Made by a program: the position numbers and the translations under genes
NCBI RefSeq assembly: GCF_001653335.1
Contig: NZ_CP015079.1
Location: forward strand, 1,736,001-1,800,000
Reading direction: 5' to 3'
From: Nocardioides dokdonensis FR1436
GTDB lineage: Bacteria > Actinomycetota > Actinomycetes > Propionibacteriales > Nocardioidaceae
Length of the DNA: 64,000 nucleotides
Part shown: positions 37,550 through 45,113 of the stretch, piece after piece
Numbering within the stretch: the first letter of the stretch is position 1
Layout: each line of letters begins with the position of its first letter
Notes under the pieces: generated by a model
What the model was told of the DNA's origin: nothing
What the model saw: the letters and a program-made list of their open reading frames with translations, nothing else
Databases searched by the model: none

Positions 37550-38341
37550 ATGAGCATGACCCGGGGATCCCACGCGCCCGCGGTCTACTGGCGACGCCGG
37601 GTGGTCGTCCTGCTGGTGGCCCTCGTCCTCGTCTTCGGGACGGCCCGGCTGTTCGGGTGGGGTTCCGGTGACGAGGCCCCGGAGCAGGCCGTGCAGAGCG
37701 CCGCCGCCATCGACACCGACCAGGGCGCCGGCGAGAGCGCTGCGGGCGGTTCGTCGCTGCCCACGAGCGACGCCGCCGACGCCCGGGGCGGGAAGGTCAC
37801 GGGCCAGGGCAAGGGCAAGAAGGGCAAGGGCAAGAAGGACGAGCCGGCCGCGCTGCCGCAGCCGCAGGGCGTGTGCCTGCCCAGCGACGTGCGGGTGAAG
37901 CCGGTGGTCGAGGACGCGGTCGCGGGGCGCCAGGTGAGGATCGCCCTCGAGCTGCAGACCCAGGATGCGATCGCCTGCACCTGGGAGGTCTCGCCGCGCC
38001 AGGTGACCCTGAAGATCTCCTCCGGACCGGACGAGATCTGGACGAGTCGGCAGTGCCCGCGCGCGGTGCCCACCCAGGAGGTGGTGCTGCGCAGCGCGAG
38101 CACCACGTCCGTCGACGTCGTGTGGAGCTCGCGCCGCTCCGACGAGGGGTGCAGCCGGTTGACCGAGTGGGCCCTGCCGGGCTTCTACCACGTCGCGGCG
38201 GCCGCGCTCGCGGGCGAGCCGCGCGACGTGCAGTTCGAGCTCGAGGCCCCGGTCGCGCCCACGATCACCGCCGCGCCGGAGCCCGAGCAGAAGGACACCA
38301 AGGGCACGAAGAACAAGAACAAGAAGAAGAAGCAGCCCTAG
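37550..38341 (+). CDS. single-pass membrane protein, unknown function
   Basis: I do not recognise the family with certainty; similar proteins next to mutY are found in actinobacteria. The 263-residue product has one N-terminal transmembrane helix (about residues 19-36, VVLLVALVLVFGTARLF). A low-complexity linker with a Gly-Lys run follows, then an extracytoplasmic domain of about 140 residues with cysteines at CLPSD, IACTWEV, RQCPRAV and EGCSR, possibly two disulfides. The C-terminus is a very basic Lys/Asn tail. The stop codon shares bases with the stop of the convergent HAD gene. Confidence 0.6.
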   Translation: MSMTRGSHAPAVYWRRRVVVLLVALVLVFGTARLFGWGSGDEAPEQAVQSAAAIDTDQGAGESAAGGSSLPTSDAADARGGKVTGQGKGKKGKGKKDEPAALPQPQGVCLPSDVRVKPVVEDAVAGRQVRIALELQTQDAIACTWEVSPRQVTLKISSGPDEIWTSRQCPRAVPTQEVVLRSASTTSVDVVWSSRRSDEGCSRLTEWALPGFYHVAAAALAGEPRDVQFELEAPVAPTITAAPEPEQKDTKGTKNKNKKKKQP

Positions 38342-39018
38342 CCCTGGGCGCGTCCCAGCAGCGTCTCGTCGAGGTGCTCGAGCAGGTCGCGCGGCGTGTC
38401 GTGCACGCTGGCCGCACCGGCCTCGAGCAGCTCGGCGGTGCTGATCCCACCGGTGCGCAGCCCGATGCAGGGCACCCCGGCCCGGCCGGCGGACTCCACG
38501 TCCCAGACCGTGTCGCCGAGCATCACGGCTCGGTCGGCGTCGACCGAGCGCAGCGCGAGGTCGACCAGCTCCGGGGCCGGCTTCGAGGCGTCGGCCTCCT
38601 CGCCCGCCACCCGGTCGTGCAGCAGCGCCGCGCCGCCCTCGACGAGATCGAGCAGCCGTTCGCTCAGCTCCTTGTCGGCCGAGCTCGCCAGCACCAGGGT
38701 GAACCCGCGCACCCGCAGCTCCTCGAGCAGCTCGGCGGCACCGTCGGTGGCCACGATCTCGTGGAACCGCTCGTCGAGCCGCTCCTGGTGCCGCGCGCGC
38801 ACGTCGTCGCCGACGGCCTTCTCCACCGACTCACCGGCCACCGCGGTGACGAGCCGGTCGCCCCCCATCCCGATGGTGCGGTGGATGTGGTGCGCGGGCA
38901 CGTCGACGCCGACGTCGCGGAAGGCGGCGCGCCAGGCGGTGGTGTGCTGGTAGACCGAGTCGACGAGGGTGCCGTCGAGGTCCAGGACGACCGTGTCGAC
39001 ACGGGTTCCTGTGGACAT
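38338..39018 (-). CDS. HAD-superfamily hydrolase, phosphoglycolate-phosphatase-like
   Basis: The 226-residue protein has the HAD motifs in order: nucleophile DLDGTLVDS near residue 13, LASSADKE (motif II Ser), the Lys in ASKPAPELVDLAL, and the acidic motif IV AVMLGDTVWDVESAGRAG. The cap domain of about 70 residues is of the class usual for phosphoglycolate phosphatase and beta-phosphoglucomutase. The substrate is not determined. It starts at ATG 39018 with AAGGAG 4 nt upstream. Its 3' end overlaps that of the convergent gene by 4 nt, so no terminator separates them. Confidence 0.82.
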   Translation of the reverse strand: MSTGTRVDTVVLDLDGTLVDSVYQHTTAWRAAFRDVGVDVPAHHIHRTIGMGGDRLVTAVAGESVEKAVGDDVRARHQERLDERFHEIVATDGAAELLEELRVRGFTLVLASSADKELSERLLDLVEGGAALLHDRVAGEEADASKPAPELVDLALRSVDADRAVMLGDTVWDVESAGRAGVPCIGLRTGGISTAELLEAGAASVHDTPRDLLEHLDETLLGRAQG

Positions 39019-39117
39019 GGGGCTCCTTGGGGTGCGAGGGGGACCCTGCCACCGTGACACGCGGCGCAGGCCGACAACTTCACCCCGACGGGCGTGGGTG
39101 CGCCGGGGCGGGCTTCG

Positions 39118-39123
39118 TATCGT
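39118..39123 (+). promoter_or_regulatory. -10 element for leaderless gene 39130
   Basis: TATCGT lies 6 nt before the ATG at 39130. Confidence 0.55.
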
Positions 39124-39129
39124 GCGTCC

Positions 39130-39411
39130 ATGGCCAAGGACACCAGCGACCAGGACCCCGGGCCCAGCGTCAAGGACGACGAGCTCTACGAGAAGCTCCG
39201 CGACGAGGGCAACAGCAAGGAGAAGTCGGCGCGCATCGCCAACGCAGCCGCCGCGTCGTCGCGCTCCGAGGTGGGCTCGCGAGGCGGTTCCTCGCCGGCG
39301 TACGAGGAGTGGACGGTCGAGGAGCTCCACGAGCGCGCTGCCGAGCTCGAGATCGAGGGCCGCTCCACCATGGCGAAGGACGAGCTCATCGAGGCGCTGC
39401 GCGAGCACTGA
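39130..39411 (+). CDS. small DUF7218/Rho-N-type protein
   Basis: The 93-residue protein has two parts. The first (DELYEKLRDEGNSKEKSARIANAAA) is the conserved segment of small actinobacterial proteins labelled DUF7218. The second (WTVEELHERAAELEIEGRSTMAKDELIEALREH) resembles a Rho-termination-factor N-terminal or SAP-like helix-turn-helix, a nucleic-acid-binding unit. It is highly charged and has no signal peptide. A role in nucleic-acid binding is an inference from the fold only. Confidence 0.7.
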   Translation: MAKDTSDQDPGPSVKDDELYEKLRDEGNSKEKSARIANAAAASSRSEVGSRGGSSPAYEEWTVEELHERAAELEIEGRSTMAKDELIEALREH

Positions 39412-39466
39412 GGAGGACGGTGGCCCGCGCCGCCCGTCCAGCCCGCTAGAAATCTGGGTCAAAACC

Positions 39467-39482
39467 TCACCTGAGCAGGTGA
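39467..39482. promoter_or_regulatory. inverted repeat upstream of the LuxR-type gene
   Basis: TCACCT-GAGC-AGGTGA lies about 40 nt upstream of the -10 element of the regulator gene, where a -35 element or operator would be. It may be an autoregulatory site. Confidence 0.4.
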
Positions 39483-39522
39483 AAGACCACTGCCGGGACG
39501 AGCGTGGTGACTGGTTCCCGGG

Positions 39523-39528
39523 TACGGT
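39523..39528 (+). promoter_or_regulatory. -10 element for leaderless LuxR-type gene
   Basis: TACGGT lies 6 nt before the GTG at 39535. Confidence 0.5.
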
Positions 39529-39534
39529 CGGGGG

Positions 39535-40182
39535 GTGTCCAACTCTCGACCCGTGCGGGTGGCTCTCATCGACAACTTCGAGGTGTCGGTCGCGGGTCTG
39601 CGGGCGCTGCTCGCCCCCTTCTCGGGTCGGGTCACCCTGCTCGAGCTGCGCACGGCGATGAACAAGCCGTCCGCGGTCGACGTGATCCTCTACGAGCCGG
39701 TGCGTCAGTCGCCCACCAGCCAGGCGATGCTGCGCGACCTCGTCCGCGCCTCGCAGAAGCAGGCGGTCGTCTACTCCTGGCGCGACCAGGACGGGGCGCT
39801 GCGCGGCTCGTTCGCCGGTCACCTCTCCAAGGCGCTGCCGGTCGCCGACCTCGTCTCGGCTCTCGAGGCCCTGCACGACGGGGGAGAGGCGACCGTACGC
39901 CGCCGGATGCCGGCCGACCCGGGCCCGCTCAGCATCGTGGCCCGCTCCTCGGTCGAGGACTTCGAGCTGACGCCGCGCGAGGCCGAGATCCTGGCCCTGG
40001 TGACCCAGGGCCTGACGAACTCGGAGATCGGCGCGCAGCTCTACCTGAGCATCAACTCGGTCAAGACCTACATCCGTGCCGCCTACCGCAAGATCGAGGT
40101 GACGCGTCGCGCCCAGGCCGTGGCCTGGGGCATGGAGCACGGTCTCGCGCCGCTCAGCGAGCACGAGCTCGTCCCGGGCTGA
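39535..40182 (+). CDS. LuxR-family response-regulator-like transcription factor with degenerate receiver
   Basis: The 215-residue protein has a C-terminal LuxR (GerE) DNA-binding domain, clear in LTPREAEILALVTQGLTNSEIGAQLYLS followed by SVKTYIRAAYRKIEVTRRAQAV. The N-terminal about 120 residues fold like a receiver (VRVALIDNFEVSVAGLRALL), but where the phosphorylated Asp should end the third strand the sequence reads VDVILYEPV, with Glu instead. It may therefore act without phosphorylation, or be controlled by another signal. No sensor-kinase gene is adjacent. Confidence 0.85.
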   Translation: MSNSRPVRVALIDNFEVSVAGLRALLAPFSGRVTLLELRTAMNKPSAVDVILYEPVRQSPTSQAMLRDLVRASQKQAVVYSWRDQDGALRGSFAGHLSKALPVADLVSALEALHDGGEATVRRRMPADPGPLSIVARSSVEDFELTPREAEILALVTQGLTNSEIGAQLYLSINSVKTYIRAAYRKIEVTRRAQAVAWGMEHGLAPLSEHELVPG

Positions 40183-40562
40183 GGTGCCGTCGGCCACCAC
40201 CGAGTCGGGTGCGTCACACCGGTCGGAGAAAATCGGGAACTGCGCCCGATGGGTCCCGAGCCTTGTTAGCCTCTGCCACGAACGTCCGAGGACTCACTCC
40301 TCGACCGGGTGAAGCATCACCAGCGCCGGGTGATTCGGTACGTGAGCCCGCAGCCCTCGAGGCAGCGGCCCAGGCGATGGGGCCCCGACCCTAACGGGGC
40401 CCCATCGTGCTGGTCAGCCGCGTCGCGGCCCAGCAGTCGGTGCCTGCACAGGACCTTTCCCCGCGGGGAGCGTCCTAATCCTCCAGTGGTGCACGCGCGG
40501 TGCTCTCGCTGCCGACATGGGCAAGGACGTGGGCCGGATGGTCACCGGCATCGAGCGATCGG
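40183..40562. other. intergenic stretch with a possible structured small RNA
   Basis: There are 380 nt between the LuxR-type gene and tRNA-Lys. They contain TAGCCT at 40267-40272 as a possible -10 element, a small hairpin CGAGGA/TCCTCG near 40287-40304, a repeated CCGGGTGA (about 40308 and 40327), and a strong hairpin at 40375-40407. No convincing protein is encoded. A transcript of about 130 nt could run from near 40279 to 40407. Confidence 0.45.
40375..40407 (+). terminator. strong hairpin between the LuxR-type gene and tRNA-Lys
   Basis: CGATGGGGCCCC pairs perfectly with its complement around a 9-nt loop (12-bp stem). It may end the regulator transcript or a separate small RNA. Confidence 0.7.
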
Positions 40563-40635
40563 TGGGCCCCGTGGGACTCGAACCCACAACCAAGAGATTA
40601 AAAGTCTCCTGCTCTGCCAATTGAGCTAGAGGCCC
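40563..40635 (-). tRNA. tRNA-Lys (anticodon TTT)
   Basis: The minus strand folds as a full cloverleaf: acceptor GGGCCTC with GGGGCCC, D arm in GCTCAATTGGCAGAGC, anticodon loop CTTTTAA, and T arm GTGGG-TTCGAGT-CCCAC. The anticodon is TTT. The 3' CCA is not encoded (ACCG follows). The 73-nt length has a normal short variable loop. Confidence 0.96.
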
Positions 40636-40965
40636 GGGGGTTCCACCCTCTGATCGACAGAACCCTCGACGGGATCGAACCTCCGACCGGGAGCCTACTG
40701 GCCCCAGCGCGGTGGTCTCAGGAGGGCCCTCGTGAGGTCCACGGCCTGCGCCATCGAGGCCCGTTGGGGGTGCAGGCTGCGGCTGCTTCGACTCAGCCTC
40801 CACACTTCTCGCACCTGCGGATCAGTGGTCGTCGAGTCGGACGAGACCGGTCAACCACTCCTTGCGCTCGAAGAGTGCCAAGCGGGCTCCGGTCGAACTG
40901 GCACTCTCGACCGACGCGCCCGCGCATCACGGTCCCTACGCTCGTGGCGAGCCAAGGAGGCCACC
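40636..40965. other. intergenic stretch upstream of the AhpD-like gene
   Basis: There are 330 nt with no recognisable gene. An inverted repeat AGAGTGCCA/TGGCACTCT (40872-40880 and 40899-40907) lies about 30 bp upstream of a possible -10 element TACGCT (40937-40942). AAGGAGG at 40954-40960 is the ribosome-binding site of the next gene. Confidence 0.55.
40872..40907. promoter_or_regulatory. 9-bp inverted repeat, candidate operator of the AhpD-like gene
   Basis: Arms AGAGTGCCA and TGGCACTCT are separated by 18 nt just upstream of the probable promoter. The binding factor is unknown. Confidence 0.4.
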
Positions 40966-41577
40966 ATGCCCAGGATCGAGCCGCTGCGTCGCGAGGACCT
41001 TCCCCAGCACGCCCGCACCTTCGCCGCCGTCGAGCAGGCGCTCGGCGTGCTGCCCAACAGCACCCTGACGATGGCTCGGTGGCCGGAGCTCATGGAGGCC
41101 TTCGCGAGCCTGAACGCCGTGATCATGGGCAGCGGGCGGGTCAGTCCCGTGCTCAAGCAGATGGTCGCCAGCATGGTGTCCTCGGCTGCGGGGTGCAGCT
41201 ACTGCCAGGCCCACACCTCGCACGTGGCCGAGAAGCGCGGGGCCGACGAGGAGAAGCTCGCGCACCTGTGGGAGTTCGAGACCAGTGAGCACTTCAGCGC
41301 GGCCGAGCGGGCGGCGCTGCGGGTGGCGCACGGTGCCGGCTGCGTCCCGAACGCGGTCACGGACGAGGACATGGCCGCGCTGCGGCAGCACTTCAGCGAC
41401 GACGAGGTCGTGGAGCTGGTCGCCGTGATGGCGAACTTCGGCTTCCTCAACCGGTGGAACGACACCATGTCCACCGAGCTCGAGCGCTCGCCGCTGCTGT
41501 GGGCGCGCGAGAAGCTCAGCGGCGCCGGCTGGGAGGCTGGCGCCCACGCACCGGCCGAGGACGACCTGACGCCCTGA
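40966..41577 (+). CDS. carboxymuconolactone decarboxylase/AhpD-like alkylhydroperoxidase family protein
   Basis: The 203-residue protein has the AhpD-type redox motif CSYCQAH near residues 77-83, preceded by the conserved SPVLKQMVASMVSSAAG helix. The second half (FSAAERAALRVAHGAG and LVAVMANFGFLNRWNDTM) matches the helical repeat of peroxidase-related family members. It probably reduces peroxides through the vicinal thiols or shuttles reducing equivalents, but the partner is unknown. The ATG at 40966 has AAGGAGG 5 nt upstream. An enoyl-CoA hydratase gene follows after 95 nt. Confidence 0.82.
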   Translation: MPRIEPLRREDLPQHARTFAAVEQALGVLPNSTLTMARWPELMEAFASLNAVIMGSGRVSPVLKQMVASMVSSAAGCSYCQAHTSHVAEKRGADEEKLAHLWEFETSEHFSAAERAALRVAHGAGCVPNAVTDEDMAALRQHFSDDEVVELVAVMANFGFLNRWNDTMSTELERSPLLWAREKLSGAGWEAGAHAPAEDDLTP

Positions 41578-41672
41578 CGGCGCCCGGACCCTCCCGAGCG
41601 CGCGTGTGGTCTGATCGGACCCCTGGCCGGCGGTCGTCGCCGTGTCGCCCCACACCCGGAGGAGCCACAGAC

Positions 41673-42458
41673 ATGAGCGACCCCCTGCTCGTCGAGCGCG
41701 ACGGCCACGTCGAGACCTGGACCATCAACCTCCCGGAGACCCGCAACGCGATCTCCGGTCCGGACGTGGTCGAGGCCTTCATGACCCACACCGCGCGCGT
41801 GGACCGCGACGACGACGTGCGCTGCATCATCCTCACCGGTGCCGGCTCTGCCTTCTCCGCCGGTGGCAACGTGCACGAGATGGCCGAGCGGCGCGGGATG
41901 TTCTCGGGTGCGCCGTACGAGCAGCGCAACGGCTACCGCCACGGCATCCAGCAGATCCCGCTGGCGCTGCGGCGCTGCGAGGTGCCGATGATCGCGGCCG
42001 TCAACGGTCCCGCGGTCGGGGCCGGCTGCGACCTGGCGATGATGTGCGACCTGCGCATCGCCTCGGAGAAGGCGTTCTTCGCCGAGTCCTTCGTGCAGCT
42101 GGGGATCATCCCCGGCGACGGCGGCGCCTGGTTCCTGACCCGCGCGATCGGGCCGGCCCGGGCCGCGGAGATGGCGCTCACCGGTGACCGGGTCGACGCC
42201 GCGACCGCGCTGGAGTGGGGCATGGTCTCGCGGGTCACCACGCCCGAGGACCTGATGGACGCCGCGCGCGAGCTCGCGCAGCGGGTCGCCAAGAACCCCA
42301 CGCACGCCACCCGGATGGCCAAGAAGCTGCTCCAGGAGTCCCAGCAGCGCGACCTCGAGGGCGTCCTCGAGCTGAGCGCGGCGATGCAGGCGATCGCGCA
42401 CCACACCCAGGCCCACACCGACGCGGTGCAGGCATTCGTGGAGCGCACCCGGCGCTGA
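41673..42458 (+). CDS. enoyl-CoA hydratase/isomerase (crotonase family)
   Basis: The 261-residue crotonase-fold enzyme acts on CoA thioesters, probably in fatty-acid or ring-cleavage beta-oxidation. The oxyanion-hole segments are IILTGAGSAFSAGGNVHEM and AVNGPAVGAGCDLAMMCDLRIAS. FAESFVQLGIIPGDGGAWFL carries the usual Glu/Gly-rich catalytic loop. The end QAIAHHTQAHTDAVQAFVERT is the family's trimerisation helix region. The start at ATG 41673 has GGAGGAG upstream. The exact substrate is not predictable. Confidence 0.88.
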   Translation: MSDPLLVERDGHVETWTINLPETRNAISGPDVVEAFMTHTARVDRDDDVRCIILTGAGSAFSAGGNVHEMAERRGMFSGAPYEQRNGYRHGIQQIPLALRRCEVPMIAAVNGPAVGAGCDLAMMCDLRIASEKAFFAESFVQLGIIPGDGGAWFLTRAIGPARAAEMALTGDRVDAATALEWGMVSRVTTPEDLMDAARELAQRVAKNPTHATRMAKKLLQESQQRDLEGVLELSAAMQAIAHHTQAHTDAVQAFVERTRR

Positions 42459-42494
42459 GGCTGCGGGTCGCGCGACACGGAGGCCTCCAGCGCT

Positions 42495-42500
42495 CATGAT
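42495..42500 (+). promoter_or_regulatory. possible -10 element for the secreted hydrolase gene
   Basis: CATGAT lies 6 nt before the GTG at 42507. It has the conserved A and T only. Confidence 0.35.
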
Positions 42501-42506
42501 GAGCGG

Positions 42507-44192
42507 GTGACGTCCTCATCTCCCCGCCGTGCGGTCGCCTTCGTGGCCGCTCTTGCGGTCTCGGTGCCCCTGCTCGCCTCGCTGGCCGTCGCGCCGGCCG
42601 TCTCCGTGGCCCCACCGCTGGCCCCACTGCTGGCACCGCCAGGGGTCGGCGCCGCGGCCTCGGCGCCTCGAGCGGACCTGCCGCGGATCCGCTGGCGGGA
42701 CTGCGGCCGTCGGATCGACTGCGGTCGGGTCGACGCGCCGCTGGACTACGACAAGCCGGACGGTGCCACCGTCGGGCTGAACCTGCTGCGGGTCCGGGCG
42801 CGCAAGCAGGCCCGCCGCGTCGGCGCGATCTTCGTCAACCCCGGCGGACCCGGCGGGGCCGCGGCCGACTTCGCGCCGTACGCCGCCTCGCAGATGTTCG
42901 ACCGCAAGATCCGCAACCGCTTCGACGTCATCGGGATCGACCCGCGCGGGGTCGGCGGCAGCCAGGGGCTGTACTGCCGCGGGCGCAGCACCGCCTCGTA
43001 CCCGGCGTTCGCCTTCCCGGACACCCGCCACCAGATCCGGGTGTGGCGGGCCTTCGACGCGGCCGAGCATCGCCTGTGCGCCGGGAAGCGGATCGTCGAC
43101 CACATGAGCACCGCCGACACCGCTCGCGACATGGACCTGGTGCGCCGGATCCTGGGCGACGAGCAGGCGAGCTTCTACGGCGCGTCGTACGGCTCGGTGC
43201 TGGGCGCGACCTGGGCGTCGATGTTCCCCGACACCGTCCGCGCCGCCGTGGTCGACGGCGTGCTCGACCCGGTCGCGTGGACCACCGGGCGCGACCTCGC
43301 CGACGGCACCCCCGGCTCCAGCCTGCCGAGCAGCGGCCGGCTGGGCAGCGAGGTCGGCGCCCGCGAGGGCCTGGCCGCCGGGCTGGCCGAGTGCGACGCG
43401 GCCGGTCGACAGGACTGCAGGCTGGCCGGCGACGCGCTCGCCCGGTGGGACGCCGTCGCGGCGCGGCTGCGCTCCGACAAGCAGGCAGCTCGCGCGATCG
43501 GGTTCTCCTACTCCGACTTCGTGGGCACGACCCTGGGGCTGCTGTACGGCGGCGACCTCGACCTCATCGCCAGGATCACCTTCCGCGCGGAGAAGCAGCT
43601 GGCGCGCACCGCCGGGCGCCCGGCGACCGGCGAGCCCGCCCAGGGCGACGGTTCGCTGCGCCGGCTCGTGCGGGAGGCCCGCCAGGACCTGGCCGACTCC
43701 CCGTTCCCCGGCCCGTACGCCGCCAGCGGTGCCGCCCGCCGTCCGGCGAAGCGGCTCTACGTCGACGGCAGCTTCCACGGGGTGCTGTGCACCGACGGGC
43801 TCAACCCCACGGACCCGCAGGCCTGGGTCGAGAACGCCGAGCGCACCCGCGCCGCGGGCGGCGCCGACTTCGGTCCGCTGTGGAGCTGGGCCTCCTCGGC
43901 CTGCGCGGGGTGGCCGGGCTCGGCCGCGGACGCCTACCGGGGTCCGTTCGAGATGCCCGACGCGCAGCGCCTGCTGCTGGTCAGCAACCGCTACGACCCG
44001 GCCACCCCGCTGTCCGGGGCCCTGGCGCTGCAGCGGCTGATGCCGGGCTCGCGCCTGGTGGTCACCCAGGACACCGGTCACGTCGCCACCGGCACCAACA
44101 AGTGCGCCACGGCCGCGGTGCGCGACTTCCTGCGGACCGCCCAGGCGCCGGCCGAGGACGTCGCGTGCGGGCGTTCGCGGTCGCCGTTCTGA
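42507..44192 (+). CDS. secreted alpha/beta hydrolase, tripeptidyl-aminopeptidase-like
   Basis: The 561-residue protein starts with a signal peptide (AVAFVAALAVSVPLLASLAV). The alpha/beta-hydrolase core has oxyanion segment GAIFVNPGGPGGA and the nucleophile elbow YGASYGSVLGATWA near residue 230. The C-terminal TAP-like part has LLVSNRYDPATPLSGALAL, with the acid, and QDTGHVATGTNKC, with the catalytic His. This is the arrangement of extracellular tripeptidyl aminopeptidases and related carboxylesterases of actinobacteria. A peptidase role is more likely than esterase but not certain. Confidence 0.82.
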   Translation: MTSSSPRRAVAFVAALAVSVPLLASLAVAPAVSVAPPLAPLLAPPGVGAAASAPRADLPRIRWRDCGRRIDCGRVDAPLDYDKPDGATVGLNLLRVRARKQARRVGAIFVNPGGPGGAAADFAPYAASQMFDRKIRNRFDVIGIDPRGVGGSQGLYCRGRSTASYPAFAFPDTRHQIRVWRAFDAAEHRLCAGKRIVDHMSTADTARDMDLVRRILGDEQASFYGASYGSVLGATWASMFPDTVRAAVVDGVLDPVAWTTGRDLADGTPGSSLPSSGRLGSEVGAREGLAAGLAECDAAGRQDCRLAGDALARWDAVAARLRSDKQAARAIGFSYSDFVGTTLGLLYGGDLDLIARITFRAEKQLARTAGRPATGEPAQGDGSLRRLVREARQDLADSPFPGPYAASGAARRPAKRLYVDGSFHGVLCTDGLNPTDPQAWVENAERTRAAGGADFGPLWSWASSACAGWPGSAADAYRGPFEMPDAQRLLLVSNRYDPATPLSGALALQRLMPGSRLVVTQDTGHVATGTNKCATAAVRDFLRTAQAPAEDVACGRSRSPF

Positions 44193-44475
44193 CGTCCAGG
44201 CTCCCGCTATGAGCAGCCCGACGTCGCGCTGTGGGGGACTTTCCACAACCCGACCTCCGCGATTGCTTGCTTGCGGGGGTATCCGGGGTAGTGTGGCGCT
44301 CAGCAACAAGATGCAAGTTCCAGCAGGTAGACGCCAGCGGAGTTTGTGATCCATCGGCGTTTCAGCTTGCACGGGTCCTGCCAAGGTCAAAGCAAGTCGG
44401 AGCGACGTTTCACCGCATCATGTTGTCGGGCTGTCGATCAGACGGTCCTCGCTTTGACTAAGGAGTACCAAGCAC
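44193..44475 (+). promoter_or_regulatory. cspA promoter and long 5' untranslated leader
   Basis: TTGCTT (44267-44272), a 16-nt spacer and TAGTGT (44289-44294) form a good promoter. Transcription from about 44301 would give a leader of about 175 nt, noticeably less GC-rich than its surroundings. Long leaders with temperature-dependent structure are known for cold-shock genes. AAGGAG at 44460-44465 is the ribosome-binding site. Confidence 0.6.
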
Positions 44476-44679
44476 ATGGCACAGGGCACCGTTAAGTGGT
44501 TCAACGCCGAGAAGGGTTTCGGCTTCATTGCGCAGGAGGACGGCGGCGACGACGTCTTCGTGCACTACTCGGCGATCCAGACCCAGGGCTACAAGTCCCT
44601 GGACGAGAACCAGAAGGTCGAGTTCGACGTCACGCAGGGCCCCAAGGGCCCGCAGGCTGAGAACGTTCGCGCCGTCTGA
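44476..44679 (+). CDS. cspA: cold-shock protein (CspA family)
   Basis: The 67-residue protein is a single cold-shock domain that binds single-stranded RNA and DNA. RNP1 (KGFGFIA) and RNP2 (DVFVHYS) are intact. The length, the start [15 protein letters not shown] and the end PQAENVRAV are standard for the family. It has a strong ribosome-binding site, a long leader and its own terminator, so it is a monocistronic unit. Confidence 0.95.
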   Translation: MAQGTVKWFNAEKGFGFIAQEDGGDDVFVHYSAIQTQGYKSLDENQKVEFDVTQGPKGPQAENVRAV

Positions 44680-44716
44680 TCAGGACGTCACCGACCTTGC
44701 GTCGGTAGCACCACAG

Positions 44717-44748
44717 CGAGGCCCCACCCGGCAACGGGTGGGGCCTCG
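44717..44748 (+). terminator. cspA terminator
   Basis: CGAGGCCCCACCC pairs perfectly with its complement around a 6-nt loop (13-bp stem), followed by TTCTG. Confidence 0.85.
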
Positions 44749-44844
44749 TTCTGCGTGGGGGAGTGCTGGACCGCTTCCTGAGTTTTGATGGAGAATCTGC
44801 CCAGTCGGGTTTGATCCGCCGCGACGTCGGGCACTCTTGTGCCG

Positions 44845-45036
44845 GTGGACATCAATGAGCTGAGCGGGGGAAGAGTGCACGATCAGTTCGACGTGTCGCT
44901 CGAGGACTCCGACCTGCTCGGAGAGGTCGAGCTCACGACCAATCTCATCATCGCCGCCTCGGAGTCCGAGGAGCACCTGAGCGAGATCGAGATCGACGAG
45001 ATCCTCGGCGTCCCGGAGCCCCGCGACGCCATCTGA
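44845..45036 (+). CDS. small acidic protein, unknown function
   Basis: The 63-residue protein is rich in Glu, Asp, Leu and Ile and has no Cys. Segments such as DSDLLGEVELTTNLIIAASES and EEHLSEIEIDEILGV look like a compact alpha/beta fold or a partner-binding peptide. GTG 44845 is preferred (CACTCT lies 7 nt upstream); GTG 44839 is the alternative. Codon use matches its neighbours, so I consider it a real gene. I do not recognise the family. Confidence 0.5.
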   Translation: MDINELSGGRVHDQFDVSLEDSDLLGEVELTTNLIIAASESEEHLSEIEIDEILGVPEPRDAI

Positions 45037-45092
45037 GGCACGCCCGCCCCGGTCGGGTGCGGGCGTACCGGCATGCCCTTGCGCATATACGG

Positions 45093-45107
45093 TAGGGGGG
45101 TACCCTA
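45093..45107. promoter_or_regulatory. CsoR operator overlapping the csoR promoter
   Basis: TAGGGGGGTACCCTA is a GC-centred inverted repeat (TAGGG/CCCTA) of the type bound by CsoR-family repressors. Its right half contains TACCCT (45101-45106), which lies 7 nt before the ATG of csoR and can serve as the -10 element, so bound repressor would block RNA polymerase directly. Confidence 0.65.
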
Positions 45108-45113
45108 TGGAAC

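Noticed and set aside
40872..40907. CIRCE (HrcA) element
   Set aside because: CIRCE has GCACTC before GAGTGC with 9-nt spacing; here the order is reversed and the spacing is 18 nt.
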